From NCBI GenBank assembly GCA_003552985.1, contig PUPD01000147.1, positions 1-33,790 on the forward strand: a stretch of 33,790 nt of DNA, in the 5' to 3' direction. A model generated the notes under the pieces. It was not told the origin of the DNA. It saw nothing but the letters and a program-made list of their open reading frames with translations, and ran no database searches. Positions 18,808 to 27,257 of the stretch are shown here, one piece after another. The stretch is from Spirochaetaceae bacterium (GTDB lineage: Bacteria; Spirochaetota; Spirochaetia; DSM-27196; SLAA01). A program made the position numbers and the translations under genes. Within the stretch, counting starts at the first letter, position 1; each line of letters starts with the position of its first letter.

Positions 18808-20592
18808 ATGGACAAAAACACACTGCTGGCAGTGGTCCTCTCGGTCGTCGTAATTACGATCGGGTTTTCCATTCAAAACATGTTGTATCCGCCGGACGAG
18901 GTAGCCCAGCCGACCCGGCCCGCCGAGGAGGCACCGGCCCCCGAGGCAACCGAGCCTCGCGAGCCGGCTGAACCGCGCGAACCGGAGGACGCGGAAGAGC
19001 CCGCGCTGGCCGCTGCCGCCCCCGGACTGGATGTGGAGGCGGTAGAGGCAGAGATCGAGCCTGAAGAGTACGTGTACGAGAACGATCTGCTTTCGGTCAG
19101 GTTTGACTCACGCGGGGGCGACATCGTGTCGTTTCGCCTGTTCGATCATTGGGACATGGACGAACCGGTTGAGATGATCAAGCGCGGCAACTCGGACAAG
19201 CGGGCGTTCACGCTCGCCTTCGGCGGCGCTGACGCCGATCCCATCGATGCGGTTTTTCGCCGCCGCGAGGACACCGACGAGCACACGGTTGAGTTCTACC
19301 GCGACTTCCGGATGCAGAACGCCAACGCGACCAATCAGAACGGTGAGCCGGAGGAGCACGAGTTCCGGCTGCGCAAGATCTACCGCTTTCAGCCAGGTGA
19401 GTACCTGTTCGAGATGGACGTTGTGCTGGAGAACCACGGCTCCGGCGCGGTCCCGGTCAACGTGGACAACCGCGCCTACACGCTCGGAATCGGACCGCAG
19501 ATCGGGCCGAGCTGGCGTGAGCTCGACGGGCGGCACGAGTATCGCCGCTTTGATTACTACGACGGCAATCGTGTCCGTCGCGAGACGCTGCGTGCGGGCG
19601 AGCGTGAGCAGATCGACGAGCGTCCGAACTGGATCTCGATCGCCGGCAAGTACTTCGCGATCATCGCGGTGCCCGGTAACGTAGATTACGGCATAACGAT
19701 TGCCAAGGACGACGTGCCGGGCCTCGAGGAAGGCGCGCAGATGTACTTCAGCCGTCCGGTGATCCGAAGCCAGTATCAGACCGATACCTTCCGGTTCTTC
19801 GTGGGGCCGCGCACCGATGAAGCGCTTGCACGCTACAACAGCTCGCGTGACAACGCCTTCGGCATTCGCAACCTGGACCTCGACGAGATGGTTGAGACCC
19901 GTTTCATGCTCGGCTGGCTCGAGGACATCCTCAAGGCGGTGCTCAATCTCATCTATCGCGTGATTCCCAACTACGGATTCGCGATTATCATGCTCACCCT
20001 GATCGTGAAGGCGTTGCTGATGCCGCTCACGCGCAAAAGCCGTGACTCGATGGCGCGCATGCAGGAGCTCAGCCCGAAGATTCAGGAGCTGCGCGAGAAG
20101 TACAAAAGCGATCCGCAGAAGCTCAACTCCGAGACCGCGGCCCTTTACAAGAAGGAAGGCATAAACCCGCTCGGCGGCTGTCTGCCGATTCTGTTGCAGT
20201 TGCCGTTCTTCATCGCAATGTTCGGCCTATTCAACAACCACTTTGATTTGCGCGGGGCCACCTTCATCCCGGGTTGGATAACCGACCTTTCAGCTCCGGA
20301 CTCCATTCTGAACTTCGGTGAGTTCACGCTGCCGTTCCTCGGGTGGAACGATCTGCGCTTGTTGCCGGTGATTTTCGTGGTTACGCAGATAATCTCGAGT
20401 CGTTTCATGCAGAACCCCGGCGCCGGCAATCAGAGTCAGATGAAGATGATGATGTACGTGCTTCCGATTGTGTTCTTCTTCGTGCTGTACAATCTGCCTT
20501 CGGGGCTGCTGGTGTACCTGATCTTCTCGAACGTGCTGATGGCAGCCGAGAACATTATCGTGAAGAAGAAGCGTGCTGCGGCGAGCGCCTAA
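18808..20592 (+). CDS. yidC: membrane protein insertase YidC
   Basis: A 594-residue YidC/Oxa1 insertase of the inner membrane, of the long Gram-negative type. It has an N-terminal membrane segment (about 7-27), a Pro/Glu/Ala-rich linker (about 30-75), a large periplasmic beta-sandwich domain (about 80-345) and five membrane segments in the C-terminal third. That part contains YGFAIIMLTLIVKALLMPLT, the cytosolic hairpin MARMQELSPKIQELREKYK and NPLGGCLPILLQLPFFIAM. It ends in a short basic tail (KKKRAAASA). It inserts membrane proteins alone or with SecYEG. AGGAG precedes the start. The periplasmic domain implies a diderm organism. Confidence 0.98.
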   Translation: MDKNTLLAVVLSVVVITIGFSIQNMLYPPDEVAQPTRPAEEAPAPEATEPREPAEPREPEDAEEPALAAAAPGLDVEAVEAEIEPEEYVYENDLLSVRFDSRGGDIVSFRLFDHWDMDEPVEMIKRGNSDKRAFTLAFGGADADPIDAVFRRREDTDEHTVEFYRDFRMQNANATNQNGEPEEHEFRLRKIYRFQPGEYLFEMDVVLENHGSGAVPVNVDNRAYTLGIGPQIGPSWRELDGRHEYRRFDYYDGNRVRRETLRAGEREQIDERPNWISIAGKYFAIIAVPGNVDYGITIAKDDVPGLEEGAQMYFSRPVIRSQYQTDTFRFFVGPRTDEALARYNSSRDNAFGIRNLDLDEMVETRFMLGWLEDILKAVLNLIYRVIPNYGFAIIMLTLIVKALLMPLTRKSRDSMARMQELSPKIQELREKYKSDPQKLNSETAALYKKEGINPLGGCLPILLQLPFFIAMFGLFNNHFDLRGATFIPGWITDLSAPDSILNFGEFTLPFLGWNDLRLLPVIFVVTQIISSRFMQNPGAGNQSQMKMMMYVLPIVFFFVLYNLPSGLLVYLIFSNVLMAAENIIVKKKRAAASA

Positions 20593-20605
20593 CGGAGAAC
20601 CGATA

Positions 20606-21520
20606 ATGATACACGAGTTTGAGGGACGAACCGAGCAGGAGGCGATCGATACCGCGGTCGCCGCCCTGGGGTTGGAGCAGGACCAGTTTGATATCGAGCT
20701 TGTGGAGACACAGAGGTCCGGATTTTTCAACCGGAACAAGCGCGTTACGGTTCGGGTGTATGTGCGCGACGGCAGCGACGGCCACGGCGAGTACACCCGG
20801 GAGTCGGCTGCCGCGGCCGAGGAGGCTGGCGGGCGGCGCGACGCGACCGGCGGGCCCGACCGCGCAGGTGTGAGGATCGCCGCGGCCGACGGCGAGCAAG
20901 CGCCGGAGCGCGAAACCGTCGCACGCCGCCACCAGGACGCAGCGCCGGAGAACGATTTCGAGCACGGCATGGTAGATTTTGTGCGCAACACCCTCGAGAA
21001 GATGGGGTACAGCGCCGAAGTGGTGATCGCCTATCGAGAGGACGGCAAGCTGGGGCTGCGCATCGAGTCGGAGCACTCCGGCGTGCTGATCGGGCGCAAA
21101 GGGCGCACGCTGGATTCGCTGCAATTGATTGCCAACGTAGTCGCCGGGCGGCTCGACGGCGGTGATACCAAGATCATTCTCGATACCGAGGGCTATCGGT
21201 CGCGGCGCGAAGAGGGGCTTGTCCGGCTGGCCGAAAAAGTCGGTGACGAAGTCAAGCGCAGCCGGCGCTCACAGCTGCTAGCACCGATGAACCCGTTTGA
21301 ACGCCGGCTGATCCACACCACGCTCAACAACGTCGCGGACATCGAGACCGCAAGCGAGGGCGAGGGGCTGTACAAGCAGGTGCGAGTATCGTACCGCGGA
21401 GCGGACAACGGAGCCGAGCGCGACTGGCCTCCCGCCGAGGGCGGCGATTCCGGTGGCGGAGGACGCGGTCATCGCGGCGGACGCCGGCGCGGGCGGCGCG
21501 GCGGAAAGCGCAACAGCTGA
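20606..21520 (+). CDS. jag: Jag (KhpB/EloR-type) RNA-binding protein
   Basis: A 304-residue protein with three domains: Jag-N (1-52, IHEFEGRTEQEAIDTAV to FFNRNKRVTVRVYV), a KH domain (about 130-190, with IGRKGRTLDSLQLIAN) and an R3H domain (about 205-270, with MNPFERRLIHTTLNN and SEGEGLYKQVRV). The tail is Gly/Arg-rich. The ATG at 20606 is chosen because GGAG lies 8 nt upstream and Jag-N begins there; the open frame upstream runs into yidC. The yidC-jag pair is widespread. In Firmicutes the protein controls cell elongation through RNA binding; its role here is inferred. Confidence 0.93.
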   Translation: MIHEFEGRTEQEAIDTAVAALGLEQDQFDIELVETQRSGFFNRNKRVTVRVYVRDGSDGHGEYTRESAAAAEEAGGRRDATGGPDRAGVRIAAADGEQAPERETVARRHQDAAPENDFEHGMVDFVRNTLEKMGYSAEVVIAYREDGKLGLRIESEHSGVLIGRKGRTLDSLQLIANVVAGRLDGGDTKIILDTEGYRSRREEGLVRLAEKVGDEVKRSRRSQLLAPMNPFERRLIHTTLNNVADIETASEGEGLYKQVRVSYRGADNGAERDWPPAEGGDSGGGGRGHRGGRRRGRRGGKRNS

Positions 21521-21554
21521 GCTAAATTTACTTGGTCTCAACGGCAAACAGATA

Positions 21555-21585
21555 AAGCGCTGTATACGTTACATATACAGCGCTT
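21555..21585. terminator. 12-bp perfect stem-loop after jag
   Basis: AAGCGCTGTATA and its exact complement TATACAGCGCTT enclose the loop CGTTACA. It lies 34 nt after the jag stop codon. There is no immediate T-run on the plus strand, though A/T-rich sequence follows at 21596-21606. It is probably the transcription terminator of the rpmH-jag group, or a structural part of the adjacent candidate origin. Confidence 0.6.
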
Positions 21586-21599
21586 GCGCGCAGACACAC

Positions 21600-21930
21600 A
21601 AAAAATAGCGCGAATTGCCGATGTGAACAACTTGTGGAGAACTTGCCGAAGTTGTCCCCCGTTCCCACCTTCACCGCGTAGCGCAGCACACAGCCCTTTT
21701 GCGATTGACGCCACCCTGGTGCATCCGTTAACAAAAAACTCTATTTGCGCTACTTAATACCACAGGACCGCTCAGATTCTAGAGCTACACATCTGTTTAT
21801 AACGGATTCTGTCCACTCGTTTCCGGCGGCTACAAAGCGGCCTTTCGAGGGCCCATCTGAGGCGGTTGTGGATAAATTGTGCACAAACACGGGAAAAACT
21901 CGCGCCGGCTTGTGGAAAGTTTGCGCAGGA
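21600..21930 (+). other. candidate oriC region with DnaA boxes
   Basis: No gene lies in 21521-22051. The region holds a perfect DnaA box TGTGGATAA (21867-21875), near matches TGTGGAGAA (21633-21641, one mismatch) and TGTGGAAAG (21911-21919, two mismatches), TGTGAACAA (21622-21630) and the palindrome TTGTGCACAA right after the perfect box. Between the outer boxes is an A/T-rich stretch around 21727-21805. All boxes point the same way. This is the best box cluster in the window, but it is 6.5 kb from dnaA. A single GTTAACA at 21727 lacks the flanking motif of elements A and B. Confidence 0.5.
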
Positions 21931-22014
21931 ACTCCAACCTGGCGTTCTGTCAAGTATTTGCCTGCAGCTTTTTGATGGCGCTTATTCAAAACGCAATCGA
22001 AACGGAATTTGGGT

Positions 22015-22044
22015 TTGTGTGACCTCGGAAAGATGGAGTATACT
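22015..22044 (+). promoter_or_regulatory. possible gcv operon promoter, leaderless start
   Basis: TATACT (22039-22044) is a good -10, ending 7 nt before the gcvT ATG; 18 bp upstream is TTGTGT (22015-22020), a weak -35. If used, gcvT would have no leader. GGAG at 22035-22038 is 13 nt from the ATG, too far for a normal ribosome-binding site. I found no glycine riboswitch. Confidence 0.35.
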
Positions 22045-22051
22045 GCCAACC

Positions 22052-23182
22052 ATGGAGACACCGCTAAAACACACCCCGTTACGGGCATGGCACGTCGAAC
22101 ACGGTGCCAAGATGGTTCCATTCGCCGGCTGGGAGATGCCGATTCAATACGCCGGGGGAGCCCTGCAGGAACATCGTCTGGTGCGCACCAGCGCCGGAAT
22201 CTTCGATATCTCGCATATGGGCCAACTCGAACTGCGCGGCCCCGACGCGCCGGCGTTTCTCGATTACCTTCTTACCAGCTCCATGAGCACCCTCGAGGCG
22301 GGTAACTCACGCTACGGGCTGATCTGCGATACTGACGGTGGCGTGCTCGATGATCTGTTCGTGTACCGCCTGCAGGACAAGTGGTGGATCGTGATTAACG
22401 CCGCCAACACTGAGTCTGATTACCAATGGTTCAGGCAACATGCCTCCGAGTACGAGGTTGAGCTCGCGAACGTGTCCGACAGCACCGCGATGTTCGCGGT
22501 ACAAGGCCCAGCCGCGATCGAGATCATGGACGACGTCTCAGGCGGCAGAGTTTCGGCGATTCCGCGTTTCGGGGCCGCCGATTGCAGCATCGTCGGCGTG
22601 AATTGCCTTGTGGGCCGCACCGGCTATACCGGTGAGGACGGCGTGGAGCTATTTCTGAGCACTGCAGAGGCTCAAACCGTGTGGGCGGCGATTCTCGACA
22701 GTGAGGTGGCTCGGCGGGCCGATCTCAGCCCGGTTGGGCTCGCCGCGCGCGACAGCCTGCGGTTCGAGCCGGGGTTTCCGCTGTACGGACACGAGATCAG
22801 CCGCGAAGTCACCCCGGTTGAAGCGCGCCTCACGTGGGCCTGCGACTTTGACAGCAACTTCATCGGCCGCGACGCGATTTTCGCCCGTAAAGAGACCGGG
22901 CCCGCGCAACGGCTGTGCACCTTCACCCTCACCGAGCGCGGGGTCCCGCGCCAGGACTGCGAGATTTTTGCCCCGGCCGGCGAGGCCGCGGGGTCCGACG
23001 GACGCAGGATCGGCACAGTCGTGACCGGCATGTTCGCCCCCAGCGCCGAAGTTTACGCCGGCAACGCCTTTGTCGAGACGGCGTACAGCAAGGTCGGTGC
23101 CGAGTTCGAGGTGGATATCCGCGGCAGGCGCAAGGCCGCGGTGGTGGTTAAACGGCCGCTGTATAAGCCGGCGTACAAATAG
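22052..23182 (+). CDS. gcvT: glycine cleavage system T protein (aminomethyltransferase)
   Basis: A 376-residue GcvT, which moves the methylene group from the aminomethyl-lipoyl arm of GcvH to tetrahydrofolate, releasing ammonia. Landmarks are KMVPFAGWEMPIQY, FDISHMGQLELRGPDA, INAANTESDYQWF, GRTGYTGEDGVELFL (folate/arm site) and GLAARDSLRFEPGFPLYGHEI. Length is normal. The start METPLKHTPL is set by homology; the frame is open further upstream, but that sequence is not gcv-like and lies in the candidate origin. It is the first gene of gcvT-gcvH-gcvPA-gcvPB. Confidence 0.97.
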   Translation: METPLKHTPLRAWHVEHGAKMVPFAGWEMPIQYAGGALQEHRLVRTSAGIFDISHMGQLELRGPDAPAFLDYLLTSSMSTLEAGNSRYGLICDTDGGVLDDLFVYRLQDKWWIVINAANTESDYQWFRQHASEYEVELANVSDSTAMFAVQGPAAIEIMDDVSGGRVSAIPRFGAADCSIVGVNCLVGRTGYTGEDGVELFLSTAEAQTVWAAILDSEVARRADLSPVGLAARDSLRFEPGFPLYGHEISREVTPVEARLTWACDFDSNFIGRDAIFARKETGPAQRLCTFTLTERGVPRQDCEIFAPAGEAAGSDGRRIGTVVTGMFAPSAEVYAGNAFVETAYSKVGAEFEVDIRGRRKAAVVVKRPLYKPAYK

Positions 23183-23262
23183 CAATGCATTGAACGACCG
23201 GTCGGTCGGCCGGCGTGACGATAGCAGCAGCAAATCATTCTCAACGAAAGGAGAGACAGAAG

Positions 23263-23652
23263 ATGACGTTCGATAAAGATGTTAAGTACCTTGAATCGCA
23301 TGAATGGGCCCGAAAAGACGGAGACGTCATAGTCTGTGGTATATCTGACTACGCCCAGGACAGTCTCGGCGACATCGTGTTCGTGGAGCTGCCGGAGGTC
23401 GGCCAATCGCTCAAGAAGGGTGAGGCCTTCGGAGTCGTCGAAAGCGTCAAGGCGGCGAGCGACGTCTACATGCCCGTTAGCGGTGAGATCGTGGAGATCA
23501 ACGGAGTGCTCGAGGAGACGCCCGAAACCGTCAACGAGGATCCCTTCGGCGACGGATGGCTGATCAAGATCAAGGCAAGCGACCCCGCGGAGTACGACGG
23601 CCTGATGTCCGCCGACGACTACAAGACCTACACCGAGGGCCTGGAAGAATAA
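23263..23652 (+). CDS. gcvH: glycine cleavage system H protein
   Basis: A 129-residue lipoyl carrier of the glycine cleavage complex. K63 in VESVKAASDVYMP is the lipoylation site. It starts at MTFDKDVKYLESHEWA with AAGGAGAG about 8 nt upstream; the open frame upstream of that is non-coding. It lies 80 nt after gcvT and 16 nt before gcvPA. A lipoyl ligase or synthase is not encoded in the window. Confidence 0.98.
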   Translation: MTFDKDVKYLESHEWARKDGDVIVCGISDYAQDSLGDIVFVELPEVGQSLKKGEAFGVVESVKAASDVYMPVSGEIVEINGVLEETPETVNEDPFGDGWLIKIKASDPAEYDGLMSADDYKTYTEGLEE

Positions 23653-23668
23653 GCGCTAAGGAGGAACC

Positions 23669-25117
23669 ATGGCCTACGTAGCCAACACCGACGCAGACAG
23701 ACGCGCCATGCTCGAGAGTATCGGCGTAGGCTCGGTAGCCGAGCTGTTCGCCGATATCCCCGAGAAGCACCGCTTCCCGGATCTCGAGCTTCCCCCGCCG
23801 CTGTCGGAGATCGACGTAACCCGTGAGATCGAGGCGCTTGGCGAGCGCAACGCGCGCGTATCGGGGATGTCGTTTCTCGGCGCCGGCGCCTGGAACCATT
23901 TCATTCCGCGCGCCGTGCCCAGCCTCGCCTCGCGGGCCGAGTTCGCTACCGCCTACACGCCCTATCAGCCGGAAGCGAGTCAGGGCACGCTGCAGGCGAT
24001 GTTCGAGTACCAGAGCATGGTCTGCGAGCTAACCGGAATGGAGGTCGTCAACGCCTCGCACTACGACGGCGCTACCTCGGTTGCGGAAGCGGCGCTGATG
24101 GCGGTCAACAACTCGCGCGGCAAGCGCAAGAAGGTCCTGATCTCCGGCGGGCTGCATCCGCAGTACCGCGCGGTGATGCAGGCCTATCTGCAGGCGATGA
24201 AGGTACAGCTGATGGCGCTCGATGGGTCGGCGAACGGCGGTGGGTCCACCGGCGGTGCCGCCGGCGCGTCCGGCGCGGCTGCGCGGGCCTCGGTTGAGGC
24301 GTATCATACCGCTGGTGGGGAGCCCGAGCAGCAGCTCGGCGAGGCCGAGCTGAAGCAGCTCGCCGCGGCCGCCGACGAAGAAACCGCCTGCGTGATCGTC
24401 CAGAACCCCGACTTCTTCGGGCGCATTCGAAATCTTGCCGGCCTCGCCGATGAGCTGCATGCCAAGGGCGTGTTGCTCGTCGTGCACACTGATCCGATCT
24501 ACCTCGGGTTGTTCCGCCCGGCGGGAGCCGAAGGGGCGGACATCGTCGTCGGCGAAGGGCAGCCGCTCGGCATCGACCTGTCGTTCGGCGGCCCCTACCT
24601 CGGGATCTTCGCCTGCACACAGAAACTCGTGCGACGGATGCCCGGCCGCCTCGTCGGTCGGACCACCGACGCCGAAGGCAACCGCGGTTTCGTGCTCACG
24701 CTCAACACGCGTGAGCAGCACATCAGGCGCGAGAAGGCAACCAGTAACATCTGTACCAACCAAGGTCTGATGGCGTTGCGTGCCGCAATCTACCTCGCGC
24801 TGATGGGCCCTACCGGCCTGCGCCAGGTCGCGAGTCTGTGCTATCACAAAAGTCACTACGCGGCCGCCGAGATGGAGAAGCTCCCCGGTTTTTCGGTGCC
24901 GGACGACAACCGCTTCTTCAAGGAGTTTGTGGTCGACACGCCGCGCCCGGCAGCCGAGATCGTCGACGCGCTCGCTCCGCGCGGGATCGTGCCCGGGTTG
25001 GACCTCGGCCGCTATTTTGAGGCGCGCCGCAACCAGTTGCTCGTTGCGGTGACTGAGATGAACACGCGAGACGATATCGATGCGTTGGTTTCGGCGCTCG
25101 ACAGCGTAACCCGCTAA
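23669..25117 (+). CDS. gcvPA: glycine dehydrogenase (decarboxylating) subunit 1
   Basis: A 482-residue alpha subunit of the two-chain P protein, which decarboxylates glycine using PLP. The fold is that of a PLP transferase without the PLP lysine (FGGPYLGIFACTQKLVRRMPGR, where the lysine position is replaced). Landmarks are YTPYQPEASQGTLQAMFEYQ and VVNASHYDGATSVAEAA. Residues about 186-222 are a Gly/Ala/Ser-rich insertion (SANGGGSTGGAAGASGAAA) not expected in the family, which makes it some 35 residues longer than usual. AGGAGG lies upstream, and 16 nt separate it from gcvPB. Confidence 0.97.
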   Translation: MAYVANTDADRRAMLESIGVGSVAELFADIPEKHRFPDLELPPPLSEIDVTREIEALGERNARVSGMSFLGAGAWNHFIPRAVPSLASRAEFATAYTPYQPEASQGTLQAMFEYQSMVCELTGMEVVNASHYDGATSVAEAALMAVNNSRGKRKKVLISGGLHPQYRAVMQAYLQAMKVQLMALDGSANGGGSTGGAAGASGAAARASVEAYHTAGGEPEQQLGEAELKQLAAAADEETACVIVQNPDFFGRIRNLAGLADELHAKGVLLVVHTDPIYLGLFRPAGAEGADIVVGEGQPLGIDLSFGGPYLGIFACTQKLVRRMPGRLVGRTTDAEGNRGFVLTLNTREQHIRREKATSNICTNQGLMALRAAIYLALMGPTGLRQVASLCYHKSHYAAAEMEKLPGFSVPDDNRFFKEFVVDTPRPAAEIVDALAPRGIVPGLDLGRYFEARRNQLLVAVTEMNTRDDIDALVSALDSVTR

Positions 25118-25133
25118 AGGAGGCCGCGTCGTC

Positions 25134-26579
25134 ATGAACAAAACGATTCCCCCGCTGCTATACGAACAATCCGAGCCTGGCCGCCGCGCCGCGATTCTGC
25201 CTGAGTGCGATGTTCCGGCGAGCGCCTTTCCGGAGGATCTCGTCCGCGACGAGCTCAAGCTACCCGAGCTCAGCGAGCCGGACGTGGTGCGCTATTTCAC
25301 CCAGATTTCGCAGCTGAACTTCTCGATCGACACCAACTTCTATCCGCTCGGCTCGTGTACGATGAAGTACAACCCCAAGGTCAACGACGCGATGGCTTCA
25401 CTGCCGGGCTTCGTCGGTCACCATCCGCTGCAGCTGGAGGCGCTCTCACAAGGAAGCCTCGAGCTGATGTATCGCCTGCAGGAGCAACTCGCTGCGGTCT
25501 CCGGCTTCCACGCCGTCAGTCTGCAGCCCGCCGCCGGCGCCCAGGGTGAGTTCACCGGCATCATGATGATTCGAGCCTACCATGAGGCGCGCGGCGACAC
25601 CGATCGCAACAAGGTTCTGATCCCTGACAGCGCTCACGGCACCAACCCCGCCACCGTCACGATGGCAGGCTATGAGCCGGTCGAGGTTCCCTCGGACCCC
25701 AACGGCAACATCGACCTCAAGGCCTTCAAAGAAGGGTGCGATGATACCGTAGCGGCGCTGATGATCACCAATCCCAACACCCTCGGGCTGTTCGAGGAAC
25801 GAATCGAGGAAGTCACGAGCGCGCTCCACGAATGCGGCGCACTGGTCTATGGAGACGGCGCCAACATGAACGCCCTGCTCGGCACCTTGCGCCCGGCGGA
25901 CATCGGGATCGATGTCATGCATTTCAACCTGCACAAGACCTTCTCCACCCCGCACGGCGGTGGCGGTCCGGGAGCTGGTCCGGTGGCTACTACCGAGCAG
26001 CTGGCCCCGTTCCTGCCGGGACCGATCGTGGCCTGCGATCAGGAAGGCGGCCCCTACTACTTCAGCGACCCCCCGCAGAGTATCGGACGGCTCAAGCTGC
26101 ATCACGGAAACTTCGGCATGCTCGTGCGCGCGTTCACCTACATACTGATGCACGGTGCGTCCGGGCTGCGTGAGCTCGGAGAAAACGCGGTGTTGAACGC
26201 TAACTACCTCAAGAGCCGGATCGAAAGGCTCCTACCGCTGAAGTACAAACGCCGCTGCATGCACGAGTTCGTTGCCGGCGGCAGAATCGAAGGTGCTGAG
26301 GAAATCCGCACGATGGATATCGCCAAGCGCCTGCTGGATTACGGCATGCACGCGCCCACGGTCTACTTCCCGCTGATCGTCAAAGAGGCCCTCATGATCG
26401 AGCCGACCGAAAGCGAGAACAAGCGCACGCTCGACGCCTTCGTCGAGGTTTTGGAAACGATCATCAAGGAGGCACGCGAGAATCCTGACCTCCTGCACGA
26501 GGCCCCGCACACAATGCCCCTCAGGCGCCTCGACGAAGTCAAAGCGGTCAAGGATCTCATCCTACGCCTGGAACCCTGA
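25134..26579 (+). CDS. gcvPB: glycine dehydrogenase (decarboxylating) subunit 2
   Basis: A 481-residue beta subunit of the P protein, carrying the PLP lysine K268 in FNLHKTFSTPHGGGGPGAG. Other landmarks are FYPLGSCTMKYNPKVND, LQPAAGAQGEFTGIM and DSAHGTNPATVTMAGY. Subunits 1 and 2 together equal the single long GcvP of other bacteria. AAAGGAGG precedes the ATG. It is the last gcv gene; a GC-rich inverted repeat and element B follow. No gcvL (dihydrolipoamide dehydrogenase) is in the window. Confidence 0.98.
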   Translation: MNKTIPPLLYEQSEPGRRAAILPECDVPASAFPEDLVRDELKLPELSEPDVVRYFTQISQLNFSIDTNFYPLGSCTMKYNPKVNDAMASLPGFVGHHPLQLEALSQGSLELMYRLQEQLAAVSGFHAVSLQPAAGAQGEFTGIMMIRAYHEARGDTDRNKVLIPDSAHGTNPATVTMAGYEPVEVPSDPNGNIDLKAFKEGCDDTVAALMITNPNTLGLFEERIEEVTSALHECGALVYGDGANMNALLGTLRPADIGIDVMHFNLHKTFSTPHGGGGPGAGPVATTEQLAPFLPGPIVACDQEGGPYYFSDPPQSIGRLKLHHGNFGMLVRAFTYILMHGASGLRELGENAVLNANYLKSRIERLLPLKYKRRCMHEFVAGGRIEGAEEIRTMDIAKRLLDYGMHAPTVYFPLIVKEALMIEPTESENKRTLDAFVEVLETIIKEARENPDLLHEAPHTMPLRRLDEVKAVKDLILRLEP

Positions 26580-26596
26580 CCCCCACCCCTTGGGGC

Positions 26597-26622
26597 CCCC
26601 ACCCCGGGGCTCCGGGGCGGGG
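26597..26622 (+). terminator. GC-rich inverted repeat after gcvPB
   Basis: CCCCACCCC (26597-26605) can pair with GGGGCGGGG (26614-26622), one A-C mismatch, around an 8-nt loop. It starts 18 nt after the gcvPB stop codon. There is no T-run, so termination is uncertain. The whole stretch 26580-26640 is runs of C and G that can fold in several ways. Confidence 0.35.
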
Positions 26623-26748
26623 AACCCCCGGGTCCCGAGAACCGAGCGTTAGACGGAATCGGCTCTGGGACAATTTCGCGCCGGAAACCGTCGGAATTTT
26701 GCGTCAAAGTTAACACCCCCTCGCTGCAACAATGTTAACATCACCCAT

Positions 26749-26784
26749 CCCGATCCCGATCCCGATCCCGATCCCGATCCCGAC
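26749..26784. repeat. 6-bp tandem repeat (CCCGAT), 6 copies
   Basis: Five perfect CCCGAT units and a sixth, CCCGAC. It begins 9 bp inside the second GTTAAC site of element B's left arm. Confidence 0.95.
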
Positions 26785-26882
26785 ACTGACCCGGGGCCCA
26801 CCCGGACGCCGATCTGGGCGGCCTATCCGACTACCGACCTGGGATCTCGTCCGGGACTCTTTTGCCGGACGATCCTGCGATC

Positions 26883-26914
26883 ATCCCTCGTTAAGACCAT
26901 CCCTCGTTAAGGCC
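26883..26914. repeat. 16-bp tandem repeat, 2 copies plus fragment
   Basis: ATCCCTCGTTAAGACC (26883-26898) is followed directly by ATCCCTCGTTAAGGCC (26899-26914), then a partial ATCCCTTGAG. It is inside element B. Confidence 0.9.
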
Positions 26915-26948
26915 ATCCCTTGAGAGCATCCTGCAGGCCCAGCCCCCG

Positions 26949-27020
26949 GAGGGTCGATCTTGAAGCGAGGGTCGATCTTGCAGCGAGGGTCGATCTTGCA
27001 GCGAGGGTCTATCTTGAAGC
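26949..27020. repeat. 18-bp tandem repeat, 4 copies
   Basis: Unit GAGGGTCGATCTTGAAGC or GAGGGTCGATCTTGCAGC; the fourth copy has GGTCTATC. The copies differ at only two positions. A degenerate echo (GGTCTATCCTGAGGAAGC) follows near 27034-27051. It is inside element B. Confidence 0.95.
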
Positions 27021-27157
27021 GGCGACCCTGTCGGTCTATCCTGAGGAAGCGAGAGTCCTCCGCGGAACCAACCCGCGTCTATTCTGCAGGGGGCTAGTCT
27101 CGGGTCCGGGATCGTACTGGGTTCAGTCCGGTGGTGGGGACAGTTCGCCGCGGGTCG

Positions 27158-27257
27158 CAACGGTTGGGGGCAAAGTGCAACGATTGGCGGCAGATTGCAA
27201 CGATTGGCGGCAGATTGTAACGGTTGGCGGCAAAGTGTAACGGTTGGCGGCAGATTG
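27158..27257. repeat. 20-bp tandem repeat, 5 copies
   Basis: Units are of the form (C/T)AACGGTTGGCGGCAGATTG, with alternates CGATTGG and CAAAGTG. Two sub-types (AAAGTG and AGATTG endings) are mixed along the array: AAAGTG, AGATTG, AGATTG, AAAGTG, AGATTG. This pattern suggests duplication of larger blocks. A degraded sixth unit (CAGTGGGCGGCCTG) follows. It is inside element B. Confidence 0.95.

Noticed and set aside
21727-21733. A third copy of the GTTAACA element
   Set aside because: Only a single GTTAACA occurs; there is no ATTTTGCGT flank at the right distance and no partner 25 bp away.
21876-22051. Glycine riboswitch before gcvT
   Set aside because: I could not find the paired conserved aptamer cores, and the likely promoter leaves no leader.
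26749-27257. CRISPR array
   Set aside because: The repeats are contiguous tandem units without spacers, and no cas genes are present.
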